A DNA stretch of 64,000 nt from Streptacidiphilus sp. P02-A3a (GTDB lineage: Bacteria > Actinomycetota > Actinomycetes > Streptomycetales > Streptomycetaceae): positions 5,403,922 to 5,467,921 of the forward strand of contig NZ_CP048289.1 in assembly GCF_014084105.1 (NCBI RefSeq), written 5' to 3'. The number at the start of each line of letters is the position of its first letter. Position 1 is the first letter of the stretch. Below the pieces are notes generated by a model. It was given only the letters and a program-made list of their open reading frames with translations, had not been told where the DNA came from and did not search any database. Shown here one piece after another: positions 41,142 through 63,700 of this stretch. The translations under genes and the position numbers were made by a program.

Positions 41142-44100
41142 TCGGCCTTGCTCCTCGGGGATCGTCGGGCGGTGGCTGCGACTCCGGCGGCGGTTCCGGG
41201 GTCGGGGTCGGGGGCGGGGTCGGGTCCGGGGGCGGGCAGGACGGTCTCCAGCCAGTCGGCGACGGCCCGGCCGGTGGTCTCGACATGCTGTTCCATGATC
41301 GAGAAGTGGTCGCCGGGCACGTCCGCCACCGTGTGCGCGCCGGGCCAGCTGGACCGCCACTCACCGGCGGCGGCGGACGGCGTACCCAGCGGCGTGGAGG
41401 CACGTACCAGCAGTACCGGCGCGCTGACGGCGGGCGGCACCCAGTCGTCCAGCAGCCGGAAGTACCGGCCCATCGCGGTCAGCCGGGTGCCGTCCATCGG
41501 GGCCGCGCGCTCCTCGCGGGCGAACATCCCGCCCAGCAGGACGTCGTTGAACTGGGTGATGCCCTCGTTGTCGGACAGGTAGGTGTCGAGCAGCACCACC
41601 GCCGCGGGCCCGCTCCCGATCCGCTCCAACTCGGCGGCCACGCCGTGCGCGAGGGTGCCGCCGGAGGAGGAGCCGACCAGTACCAGCCGCCTTTCCGGCA
41701 GGGCTTGACGGATCGTCAGTGCCTGGTAGCGGAGCAGCGTGGCCATGTCGGCGGGCAGCGGCTGGTCCGCGGTGAACCCCGGGGCGTCCAGCGCGCTGAC
41801 GCCGTAGCGGCCGCGCAGGCAGGCGGCGAAGCGGGCGTACTGGTGCGCGCCGCCGAGGGCGACCACGGAGCCGAGGCAGACGACCACCGGGGCGTCGGCC
41901 TCGGGTGCGCTGATCCGCAGCAGTCGCGGGCCGGTCCCGGTCGCCAGCTGCTCCTCGGCGCTGTGGAACCGCGGCCGCAGCGCGGAGGCGTGTTTCAGCA
42001 GCGCGATGCCCTCGTCGGTCTGGCCGAGCGCGCAGGCCTGGCGGAACAGCAGGCTGACCGGATCAGCGGCGGCCTCGTCGTCGGCGCCGGGTGCCGGCGC
42101 GGCGGCGGTCGGGGTGTGCTCGGCGGGGGTGGCCCCGGCGGTGGCCATGGACTGGGCGAGCAGTGCCGCCAGTCCGGCCGGGGTGCCGCTGTCCAGGACC
42201 GCCGAGGGCCGCAGCCGCACGCCGGTCGGCCCGGCCAGCCGGTTGCGCAGTTCGACGGCGGTCAGCGAGTCGAATCCGACCGAGAGGAAGCTGTCGGTGT
42301 CGGACAGCGCCGCCGCGTCGCTGTGGCCGAGCACCGCCGCGGCCTCGGTGCGGACCAGCTCGCGCAGCAGTTGCTCGCGCTGCTCCGGGGCGGCCGCGGC
42401 GAGCCGCTGCCCGGGTGAGCTGTCGACCGCCGGGCGGCGGCGGGCCCGGACCAGCGAGCGCAGCAGCGGGGGGACCGGCTGGTCCCGGTAGGCGGCCAGG
42501 TCGAGCCGGATCGGGACGGCCAGCGCCAGGCCGGTGCCGAGCGCCGCGTCGAACAGCGCCGTGCCCTGTGCGTCGCTCAGGGCGCCGACGCCGCTGCGCT
42601 CCATCCGCTGCTGGTCGGTCCCGGCCAGGTCCGCGGTCAGGCCGCTGCGCCGCGCCCACAGGCCCCAGGCCAGCGAGGTTCCCGGCAGGCCCAGCCGCCG
42701 CCGCTCGGTGATCAACGCGTCCAGGGCGGCGTTGGCGGCGGCGTAGGCGGACTGACCGGGGCTGCCGAAGACGCCCGCCGCCGAGGAGTAGACGACGAAG
42801 GCGGAGAGGTCGGCCGTGCGGGTCAGCTCGTGCAGGTGCCAGGCGGCGTCGATCTTGGGCCGCAGCACGCCGCTCAGCCGCTCCGGGGTGAGGGCGTGCA
42901 GCAGGCCGTCGTCGAGTGCGCCCGCGGTGTGCACCACCGCCCGCAGCGGGTGCTGCTCGGGGATCTGCGCCAGCGCCGCGGACAGCTGTTGACGATCAGT
43001 CACATCACAGCTGATGGAAATGAGTTCCGCCCCCTGAGTGGCGAGTTCGGCGGTGAGCCGCGCCAGCTCGGGGCGGTCGGCGCCGCGTCGGCTCAGCAGC
43101 CGCAGGTGGCGCACGCCGTGCTCGGCCACCAGGTGCCGGGCCAGCGCGGCGGCCAGCGCGCCGCCGCCGCTGAGCAGTACCGTCCCCTCGGCGTCGAACC
43201 CGCTGAGGCCGTCGGGGACGCCGGTGGCCGACGGTGCGGCGGCGGGGTGCGCGCGGGCCAGTCGGGGCGCGTGCGGGACTCCCCCGCGCAGCGCCAGTTG
43301 CGGCTCCTCGGCCGACAGTACGGCGTCCAGCGCCCCGGCGGTGCCGTCCGGACCGTCGGTGTCCAGCAGCAGGAACCGGTCCGGGTGTTCCAGTTGGGCG
43401 GAGCGGAGCAGGCCCCAGACAGCCGCCGCGCCGAGGTCGGGTCGCGGCCCGGGTGCCTGTGCCGCGCCCCGGGTGAGCACCACCAGCGGGACCTGGCCGA
43501 ACCGCTCGTCGTCCAGCCAGTCGCGCAGCCGCCCGAGGACGGTGGCGACCGCGGTGTGGACGGCTTCCGGGCCGGGAGCGGCGGCGGGCGGGCAGAGCAG
43601 CAGCGCGGCGTCGGGGGTCCCGCCGTCCAGGGGCACGGTGGCGAATTCGGGCGGCAGCAGTCGCGCGTCACCGGGGCCGAGCAGCGCCCAGCGGCGCGCG
43701 GGGACCGGGTCCGGCCGGGCCGGGAGCGGGGTCCACTCCAGCTGGAACAGCGCGTCCGCCGGGGTCCCCGGCTGCTGGTTCCGGGCGGCGCGCAGCAGCA
43801 GCGAGCCGACGGTCGCGACCGGGTTCCCGGCCGGATCGGTGATCCGCAGCGACACCGCGTCCGGGCCGTCCGACCGCAGCGCCACCCGGAGCACCGGCGC
43901 GGCGGAGGGTTCGAGGACGACCTGCTGCCAGCTGAAGGGCAGTGGCACGCCCGCTTCGGCCGGTGCCGCCGCCCGCGTGCGCAGGCCGGTGGTCTGCAGG
44001 GCGGCGTCGAGCAGCGCGGGGTGGACCGCGAAGCCGCCGCGACCGGCACCGGACAGCCCGGCCGGGAGCGCCACCTCGGCGAACACCTCGCCGAAGCGGT

Positions 44101-47100
44101 CACCGGCCGCTTCGGGGCCGCCGCGCCAGGCCGCGCGCAGTCCGCGGAAGGCCGGGCCGTACTCGATGCCCTGCGCCTCCAGCAGGCCGTAGAGCTCGTC
44201 CAGGTCGACCGGGACGGTCCCGGGCGGCGGCCACGGGGCGGGCTCGGCCGGGCGGTGCGCGGGGTCGTCGACGCCGAGGACGCCGTCCGCGTGGCGGGTC
44301 CACGGCTGGTCCGGCTCGGCCTGTTCCAGGGACTGCGGCCGGGAGTGGAACTCGACCGGACGCCGCCCGGCCTCGTCCGGCGGCCCGACCAGCAGCCGCA
44401 GCTGCACCCCGTCGGCGGCCTCGGCCGGGAGCAGCAGCGGTGCGGCCAGGGTCAGTTCCTCCACCACTGGGCAGCCGAGCCGGCGTCCGGCGTGCGCGGC
44501 CAGTTCCAGGAAGGCCACCCCGGGCAGCAGCGCGGTACCGGAGACCGCGTGGTCGGCCAGCCACGGATGGGTGCCGAGTGACAACCGTCCGGTGAACAAC
44601 GTGCCTGCCCCGTCCGGTAGTTCGACGGCGGCGCCGAGCAGCGGGTGGCCTGCGTCGGCCTGCCCCACGGACTGCGGATCGCCCGCCGTCGGGGGCGCGT
44701 CCAGCCAGTAGCGCTGCCGCTGGAAGGGGTACGTCGGCAGCTCGGTGTGCCGGGCCCCGGTTCCGGCGTAGAGGGGTTCCCAGGCCACCGGCAGGCCGAC
44801 CACCTGCGCCGCGGCCAGGGACAGCAGCAGTCGGTGCGGGCCGCCGTCGTCGCGGCGCAGGGTGTCCAGCACCACGGTGTCCGCGGCGCCGGCGTCGGCG
44901 GCCGTGTCCTCGGTCCCGAAGGTGAGCGTCGGATGCGGGCTGACCTCAAGGAACGTCCGGTGACCGGCGTCGAGCAGGCGTTGCGTGGCCTCCTGGAAGC
45001 GGACGGTGCGGCGCAGGTTGCGGTACCAGTACTCGGGCCCGAGCGCGGCGGGGGCGATCCAGTCCGCGTCGACGGTGGACAGCATCGGGACGGTTCCGGC
45101 GCGGGGGGTGATCCCGGCCAGTGCCGCGCACAGGTCCGCCCGGACCGACTCCACCCCGGCGCTGTGCGAGGCGTGGTCGACCGGCATCCGCCAGGCCATC
45201 ACCCCGTCCGCGGTGAGGTTGTCCACCAGGGCGTCGAGCTCCTCCTCGGAGCCGGTCACGGTGACCGTCCTCGGGCCGTTCACCGCCGCTATGGACAGCT
45301 TTTTGTGACGATTCGTCAGATACTCGCCGAGTTCCGCCTCGGGCAGCAGCACCGCCGCCATCGCGCCTCCGGGCAGGCTCGCCAGGGCCCGGCTGCGGGC
45401 CACCGCCACGAGTGCCGCGTCCTCCAGCGAAAGGGCGCCCGCGACGCAGGCGGCGGCCACCTCGCCCTGGCTGTGCCCCACCACGGCCACCGGCTCCACG
45501 CCGTGGCCGCGCCACACCGCCGCCAGCGACACCATCACCGCGAACAGCACCGGCTGCGCCACCTCCACCCGCTCCAGCGTGGGTGCGCCCGGCGCACCCC
45601 GGAGCACCGCGCTCGGAGACCAGTCCAGGTGTCGGCCGAGCGCCCGCTCGCAGTCGGCCATCCGCTCCGCGAACAGCGTGCAGGAGTCCAGCAGTTCGGC
45701 TCCCATTCCGGGCCAGTGGGCGCCCAGGCCGGGGAAGACGAACACGCCTGTGCGGCCGCCCTGCGGGGCGGTTCCGCGCACTGCCGACGGGGGCCGCTCG
45801 CCCCGGGCGAGGGCGGCGAGTCCGTCGAGCAGTTCGGCCCGGTCCGCACCGACGACCACCGCCCGCTCGGCGAACCGGGAGCGGCCGAGTGCCAGCGAGC
45901 GGCCGACGTCGTGCGGGTCGGTCCCCGGCTCTGCGGACAACTGGGCGTGCAGTGACCCGGCCTGGGCGCGCAGCGCGGCGTCCGTCCTGGCCGACAGCGG
46001 CCAGGCGACCGGTCCGCCGGGCGGCGCCTCCCCGGGCGGCCCCGGATCGGCGGGCACCGACTCCAGGATCAGGTGGGCGTTGGTGCCGCTGGCACCGAAG
46101 GAGGAGACTCCGGCCCGGCGCGGCTGCCCGGCCTCCGGCCAGGGCGCCGCCGAGGTGAGCAGCGAGACCTGGCCCTGGGACCAGTCCACCTGGGAGCTGG
46201 GGCGGTCGATGTGCAGGGTCCTCGGCAGCAGGCCGTGCCGCATCGCCAGCACCGTCTTGATCACCCCGCCGACCCCGGCCGCCGCTTGAGTGTGCGTCAG
46301 GTTCGACTTCAGCGAGCCGACCCGCAACGGCCGGTCCGCGGGCCGGTCCTGGCCGTAGACCGCGAGCAGCGCCTGGGCCTCGATCGGGTCGCCGAGCACC
46401 GTTCCGGTGCCGTGCGCCTCCACCGCGTCCACCTCGGCCGGGCGCAATCCGGCGCGCTCCAGGGCCTGTTGGATCACCCGCTGCTGCGCGGGGCCGTTGG
46501 GCGCGGTCAGCCCGTTGCTCGCGCCGTCCTGGTTGACGGCGGAGCCGCGCACCAGCGCCAGTACCGGATGCCCGTTGCGGCGGGCGTCGGAGAGCCGCTC
46601 CAGCAGCAGCAGCCCGACGCCCTCGCCGAAGCCCGCGCCGTCGGCGGCGTCGGAGAAGGACTTGCTGCGCCCGTCGGGGGCGAGTCCGCGCTGGCGGGAG
46701 AAGCCGATGTACAGGCCGGGGGTGGACATCACGGTGGCCCCACCGGCGAGCGCGAGACTGACCTCCCCGGCCCGCAGCGCCTGGCAGGCGAGGTGCACCG
46801 CGACCAGGGAGGAGGAGCAGGCGGTGTCCAGCGTCACCGCCGGGCCCTCCAGGCCCAGCAGGTAGGAGATCCGGCCGGAGGCCACACTGGGGATGCTGCC
46901 GGTGCCGAGGAAGCCCTCCAGCTCCTCGGGCGCCCGGCCGAGCCGGGACGCGTACTCGCTGTAGATGACGCCCGCGTAGACGCCGGTGCGGCTGCCGCGC
47001 AGCGTCAGCGGGTCGATCCCGGCCCGCTCCACCGCCTCCCAGGCGGTCTCCAGCAGCAGGCGCTGCTGGGGGTCCATCGCCAGCGCCTCCCGGGGGAGAT

Positions 47101-47466
47101 ACCGAAGAACGCCGGGTCGAACCCGCAGGCGTCGTCGAGGAAGCCGCCCTCGCGGACGTAGAGGGTGCCGGGCGCGTCCGGATCGGTGTCGAAGCGGCTC
47201 TCGACGTCCCAGCCCCGGTCGGCGGGGAACGGGCCGACCGCGTCCCGCTCCTTGACCAGCAGCTCCCACAGGTCCTCCGGGGTCGCCACGCCGCCCGGGT
47301 AGCGGCAGCTCATGGCCACGACGGCGACCGGCTCGGCGGCGTCCTCCCGGTGCTGCCGGAGCTGCTGCCGCAGCCGCTGGTTGTCCAGCAGCGAGGCCCG
47401 CAGCGCGGCGACCACCTGCTCGGTTCCGGTCTGCTCGCTGCCTGCCGCTTCGGTACCTGTGGACAT
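41138..47466 (-). CDS. Terminal type I PKS: KS-AT-DH-KR-ACP-TE, with a one-base frameshift in the KS
   Basis: Terminal module, 2109 aa if the frameshift is corrected. A docking coiled coil (residues ~10-40) precedes KS (~41-465, Cys217 in VDTACSSSL), AT (~570-870, Ser666 in GHSQGEVAA), DH (~940-1230, [10 protein letters not shown] and [10 protein letters not shown]), KR (~1420-1600), ACP ([10 protein letters not shown]) and TE (~1836-2080, GSSSGG, GDHFSIM). The frame breaks at a G5 run (47092-47096, plus strand): FFGISP is followed by the wrong phase until one base is added. The AT motif is HASH (765-768) rather than YASH, a candidate for methoxymalonyl. The KR glycine motif reads SGGGALAA. 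Start ATG at 47466. The predicted role is addition of C1-C2 and macrolactonisation. Confidence 0.9.
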
Positions 47467-47488
47467 CGTCATTCCCTCCCGCGCTGGA

Positions 47489-57670
<10,182 letters not shown>

Positions 57671-57713
57671 CGGACACCGCCGCCTTCTTCGTCGGGAATG
57701 GTCCACGCGAGGC

Positions 57714-60700
57714 TCATGAGATCCCCAACTGCCGGTCGATGTAGGCGAATACCTCGTCGTCGGTGGCTGCCTCGATGCGGTCGGCCGAGAGCGGCTGCGC
57801 CTGGTCGACGCCGGGCTCCAGCCGGGTCAGCGCCTGCCGCAGCCGCTGCGCCAGCTGTTCGCGGATGCCCGGGTCCGGTGGCAGCCCGGTCCAGCGCGCC
57901 TCCAGCCGGTCCAGCTCGGACAGCACCGCGGCCTCGGCGGACGGCCGGTCCGCCGTGGTCCGGGCGAGCAGGTGCCGGGCCAGGGCCTCCGGGGTGGGGT
58001 GGTCGAAGACCAGCGCGGCGGGCAACCGCAGACCGGTCGAGGTCGTCAGCCGGTTGCGCAGTTCCACGCCGGTGAGCGAGTCGAACCCGATCTCCTTGAA
58101 CGGCCTTGCGGGCCGCACCAGTTCCGGTGAGCTGTGCCCGAGCACGGCCGCCGCGCTGCCGCGTACCAGGTCCAGCAGCACCCGGTACGCCTCCGCCTCG
58201 GGCAGCACGGCCAGTTGGTCGGCCATCGAGCGGACCGCCAGGGCCGGGGCGGCGGTTCGGGCCCGGCCGGGGCGGAGCAGGCCGCGCAGCACCGAGGGCA
58301 GCCGTTCGGCCGAGCGCAGCGCGGACTGGTCGATCCTGGCCGCCAGTCGGTAGGCGTCGGGCCCGAGCAGCGCCGCGTCGAACAGCGCCAGCCCCTCCGC
58401 CGAGGACAGTGCCCCGGCGCCGCCGGAGACCCCGGCGGTCATCGTGCTGCGCTGCTGCCAGAGCCCCCAGCCGATGGACACCCCCGGCCGTCCCGCCGCC
58501 CGCCGTTCGGTGGCCAGGGCGTCCAGTACCGCGTTGGCCGCCGCGTAGTTGGCCTGTCCGGCGGCGCCGAACAGGGCCGCCCCGGAGGAGAACAGCACGA
58601 AGGCAGCCAGGTCGGCGTCCCGGGTCAGCTCGTCCAGCAGCAGCGCGGCCTCGGCCTTGGGCCGCAGCACCCGATCGAGCTGATCCGGCGTCATGTCGCC
58701 CACCAGGCCGTCGTCGAGGACCCCGGCGACGTGCACCACCCCGGTCAGCGGATGGTCGGCGGGGACGGCCGCGAGCAGCGCGGCCAGGGCTCCCCGGTCG
58801 GCCACGTCGCAACCGGCCACGGTCACCCGGGCACCGTGTTCGGACAGCTCCGCCAGCAGGGTTGACATGCCGTCAGCCGTGCCGCCGCGTCGCCCGGCGA
58901 GCAGCAGGTTCCGTACGCCGTGCCGGGTGACCAGGTGCCGGGCCAGGAGTTGACCGAGGGTGCCGGTGCCCCCGGTGACCAGCACCGTGCCGTCCGGATC
59001 CAGCGGGACCGGGAGCAGCAGCACGTTCTTGCCGGTGCCCCGGGCCTGGCTGAGGTGGCGCAGGGCGCGCGGCGCCCGGCGGATGTCCCAGCCGGTGACC
59101 GGCAGCGGGCTGAGCACACCCCGCTCGAACAGGTCGAGGATCTCGGTGAGCATCTCGCCGACGCGCCGTGCTCCGGCCTCCATCAGGTCGAACGCGCGGT
59201 AGTGGACGCCCGGGTGGCGGTCGGCGACCTCGGCCGGGTCGCGGACGTCGGTCTTGCCCATCTCCACGAACCGCCCGCCCCGGGGCAGCAGCCGCAGCGA
59301 GGCGTCGACGAACTCCCGGGCCAGGCTGTCGAGGACGAGGTCCACCCCGCGTCCGCCGGTGGTCCGCAGGAACCGCTCGGCGAAGTCCACGGACCGGGTG
59401 GAGGCGATCTGCTCCTGGTCCAGGCCGGCTGCCCGGAGCACGCCCCACTTGGCCGGCTGGGCGGTGCCCAGGACGGTGGCCCCGGCGTGCCTGGCCAGTT
59501 GCACGGCCGCCATGCCGACTCCCCCGGCCGCCGAGTGGATCAGCACCGACTCCCCGGCGCGCAGCCCGCCCAGGTCGAACAGGCCGTAGTAGGCGGTGAG
59601 GAACGCCACCGGCACGGCGGCAGCCTGGGCGAAGGACCAGCCGGAGGGCATCGGGGCGATGGTGGTCCGGTCGGCGATCGCGACCGGTCCGAAGGCGCCG
59701 CTGAAGACGCCCATGACCCGGTCGCCGGGGGCCAGGTCGGCCACGTCGGGGCCGACCTCCAGCACCACGCCCGCGCCCTCGCTGCCCAGCCCGGTCTGGT
59801 CCGGGTCCAGGCCCAGGGTGGCGATGACGTCGTGGAAGTTGAGTCCGGCGGCGCGGACGGCGATCCGCACCTCACCTCCGGCCAGCGGCGCCAGGGCGGC
59901 CGGGGCCGGGACCAGCGCCAGGCTCTCCCACGTGCCCCGGCCGCCGCCGTCCAGCCGCCAGGCCCGCTGGTCCGGCGGCGGCACCAGGTCGGATCCGCCG
60001 CGTTCCGGCCTGGCCAGCCGGGGCAGCAGCAGGGTGTCGCCGCGTACCGCCAGCTGCGGTTCGCCGCCGGCCAGGGCGGTCGGCAGCAGCCGGGTCGGGG
60101 CGTCGTCCCGTTGGTCGAGGTCGAGCAGCAGGAACCGGTCCGGGTGCTCGGCCTGGGCCGAGCGCAGCAGGCCCCACAGGGCCGCCTGGGCCGGGTCGGC
60201 CGGACCGTCGGCCGGGCCGGTGCGGACGGCGTTCCTGGTGAGCAGCGCCAGCCGGGCCTCGGCGAACCGCTCGTCGGCGAGCCACCGCCGGACCAGGGCG
60301 AGCCCGTCGCGGGCGGTGGCGCGGACCCGGTCGGCCGGGTCGGCGAGTCCGGGTGTCGGGCAGGCGGCGACGACCGTGCCCGGCGGACTGGTGCCGCGCT
60401 CGGCGTGCAGGGCGTCCAGGTCCGGCCAGCCGACCGTGCCGGGGACGGCGTCACCGAGGGCCACCCAGTCGGGCGCCGGTTCGCCCCCGGCCCCGGTCCG
60501 CTCCTCGGGCGGCCAGTCCAGCCAGTCCAGCCCGAACAGCAGGTCAGCGGTGTCCACGGTCCCGGTGGGCGCTCCGGCTGCCAGCGGCCGGAGCAGGAGT
60601 GAGCCGACCGTGAGTACCGGCTGTCCGGCCAGGTCGTGGACGCTGAGGGCGACCGCGTCCGCGCCGTCGGCGGCGAGCCGGACCCGGAGCGAGGTGGCCC

Positions 60701-63700
60701 CGGTGGTGTGGCTGGTGACGCCGGTCCAGCTGAACGGCAGCCGGGCGCGGCCGTCCTGTTCCGGCAGCAGCGCGGCGGTCTGCAGCGCGGCGTCCAGCAG
60801 CGCCGGGTGGACCCCGCAGCCGGCCGCGTCGGCGTGCTGCGGCTGCGGCAGCGCGACCTCGGCGAAGACCTCGCCGTCGCGGGTCCAGGCGGCGCGGATG
60901 CCCTGGAACGCGGGGCCGTAGTGGTAGCCGGCGTCGGCGAAGCGCTGGTAGAGGTCGTCCACCCGGACCGGTTCGGCTCCGGCCGGGGGCCAGCTCAGCA
61001 GTCCGGCTCCGGCGACCGGCGCGGGCGCGGGGGCGAGGGTGCCGCGGGCGTGCCGGGTCCACGGCTGGTCGGGGCGCTGCTGCGGCCTGGCGAAGACGCT
61101 CAGCGCCCGGCGTCCGTCGGCGTCGGGTTCGTCCACCCGGACCTGGAGCCGCAGCGCGCCCTGTTCCGGGACCGGCAGCGGTGCCTCCAGCGTCAGCTCC
61201 TCGACCTGCGGGCAGTCGGCCTCGGCGGCGGCGCGCAGCGCCAACTCCAGGAAGGCGGTGCCGGGCAGCAGCACGCCGCCCTGGACGGCGTGGTCGGCGA
61301 GCCAGGGGTGGGTGCGCAGCGACAGCCGTCCGCTGAGCAGCAGCGCGCCGGACTCGGCGACCTCCAGTGTCGCGCCGAGCAGCGGGTGCCCGGTGCTGCC
61401 GAGTCCGGCCGAGGCGACGTCCCAGCTGGTGGTCGGCACGTCGAGCCAGTAGCGGCGGTGCTGGAAGCGGTAGGTGGGCAGGTCGACCCTGCGGGCGTCG
61501 GGGAACACCGGGGACCAGTCCACCGGCAGGCCCTGCGACCAGGCCTCGCCCAGCGACCGCAGCACCCGCTCCCAGCCGCCCTCGCCGCGCCGCAGCGTAC
61601 CCACCGCGACCACCGGCACCCCGAGTGCGTCGGCGGATTCCTGCACGCCGACGGTCAGCACCGGATGCGGGCTGGGTTCCACGAAGAAGCGGAAGCCCTC
61701 GTCCAGCAGCGTGCGGACGGCAGGTTCGAACGCCACCCGCCCGCGCAGGTTGTCGAACCAGTACCCGGCGTCCATGGTGGTGGTGTCCAGCCAGTCGCCG
61801 GTCACCGTGGAGTACAGCGGGATCTCGCCGGTGCGCGGGGTGATCCCGGCCAGGTCCGCCAGCAGCCGCTCCCGGATCTGCTCGACCTGCGCGGAGTGCG
61901 AGGCGTAGTCCACGTCGAGCCGCCGGGCCCGCACCCCGCCGCCGACCAGCAGTCCGACCAGTTCCAGCACCGCGGCCACCTCGCCCGACACCACCGTCGA
62001 CGCCGGGCCGTTGACCGCCGCCACCGACAGCCGTCCGTCCCAGTCCGACAGCAGGTCCTCCACCTCGGCCACCGGCAGGCCGACCGAGGCCATGCCGCCA
62101 CCGCCCGCGAGCACCGCCAGCGCCCGGCTGCGCAGTGCCACCACCCGGGCCGCGTCCGGCAACGACAGTGCCCCCGCCACGCAGGCCGCCGCGATCTCGC
62201 CCTGCGAATGGCCCACCACCGCGTCCACCGGCAGCCCCAGCTCGCGCCACACCTGGGCCAGCGACACCATCACCGCCCACAGCACCGGTTGCACCACGTC
62301 CACCCGCTCCAACGACGCCGCTCCGTCGCGCAGCACCTCGGTCAACGACCAGTCCACGTGGGGCGCCAGAGCCCGTTCGCAGGCGTCGATCCGCTCCGCG
62401 AACACCGGCGACCCGCTGAGCAGTGCCGAGCCCATGCCCACCCACTGCGCGCCCTGCCCGGGAAAGACCAGCACGGTCCGCCCGGAGGTTCCCGCCACCC
62501 CGGTCACCAGTCCTGGTGCGGGCTGTCCCTCGGCCAACGCACGCAACGCCGAAGTCAGTTGCGTTCGGTCGCCGACTGCCGTCGCCCGCTGGGCCAGCCA
62601 CGAGCGGCCGTTGGCGAGGGAGTGGCCGACGTCGGCCGGGTCGAGCTCCGGTTCGGCCGCCAACGCGGCCAGCAGGGCCGAGGCCTGGTCGCGCAGCGCC
62701 TCCGGGGTCCGGGCCGACAGCGGCCAGGCGGCGGTCGCACTGACCGGACGCGCGGTGGCCGTCGGCTCGACGGGTTGCTCCAGCACGACGTGGGCGTTGG
62801 TGCCGCTGACGCCGAAGGAGGAGACCCCGGCGCGGCGCGGCCGGTCCGCCGCCTCCCACGGACGGGCCTCGGTGAGCAGCCGCACCGCCCCGGCCGACCA
62901 GTCCACCTGCGGCGAGGGGGCGTCCACGTGCAGGGTTTTCGGCATCACGCCGTGCCGCATCGCCAGCACGGCCTTGATCACGCCGCCGACCCCGGCCGCC
63001 GCGGAGCTGTGGCCGATGTTGGACTTCAGTGAGCCGAGCCACAACGGGTTTGCCTCGGACCGTTTCTGACCATACGTCGCCAACAGTGCCTCGGCCTCGA
63101 TCGGGTCGCCGAGGCGGGTTCCGGTGCCGTGGCCCTCGACCAGGTCGACCTCGGCGCCGCTGAGTCCGGCGTCCGCCAGCGCCGCCCGGATCACCCGCTG
63201 CTGCGAGGGGCCGTTGGGGGCGGTCAGGCCGTTGCTCGCGCCGTCCTGGTTCACCGCCGAGCCGCGCACCAGCGCGAGTACCGGATGCCCCTTGCGCCGG
63301 GCGTCCGACAGCCGTTCCAGCAGCAGTACGCCCACGCCCTCGCCGAAGCCGGTGCCGTCGGCGGCGTCGGCGAAGGGCTTGCAGCGGCCGTCGGGGGCGA
63401 GGCCGCCCTGACGGCTGAACTCCACGAAGAGCTCCGGGCTGCACATCACGTTGACGCCGCCGGTCAGTGCCATCGTGCACTCGCCGGAGCGCAGCGCGCG
63501 GACTCCCAGGTGCAGCGCCACCAGCGAGGAGGAGCAGGCGGTGTCGACGGTGACCGCCGGACCCTCCAGGCCGAAGAAGTAGGCCAGCCGCCCGGAGACG
63601 ATGCTGCCGGAGTTGCCGGTGCCGAGGAAGCCCTCGACGTCCTCCGGGATGTACGGCAGCAGCCGTGCCGCGTAGTCCTGTTGCATCAGGCCGACGAAGA

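Noticed and set aside
41138-47269. Terminal PKS starting at 47269 in the downstream phase
   Set aside because: The first ~55 codons are an out-of-phase reading of KS sequence; the true docking domain and KS start are in the other frame from 47466.
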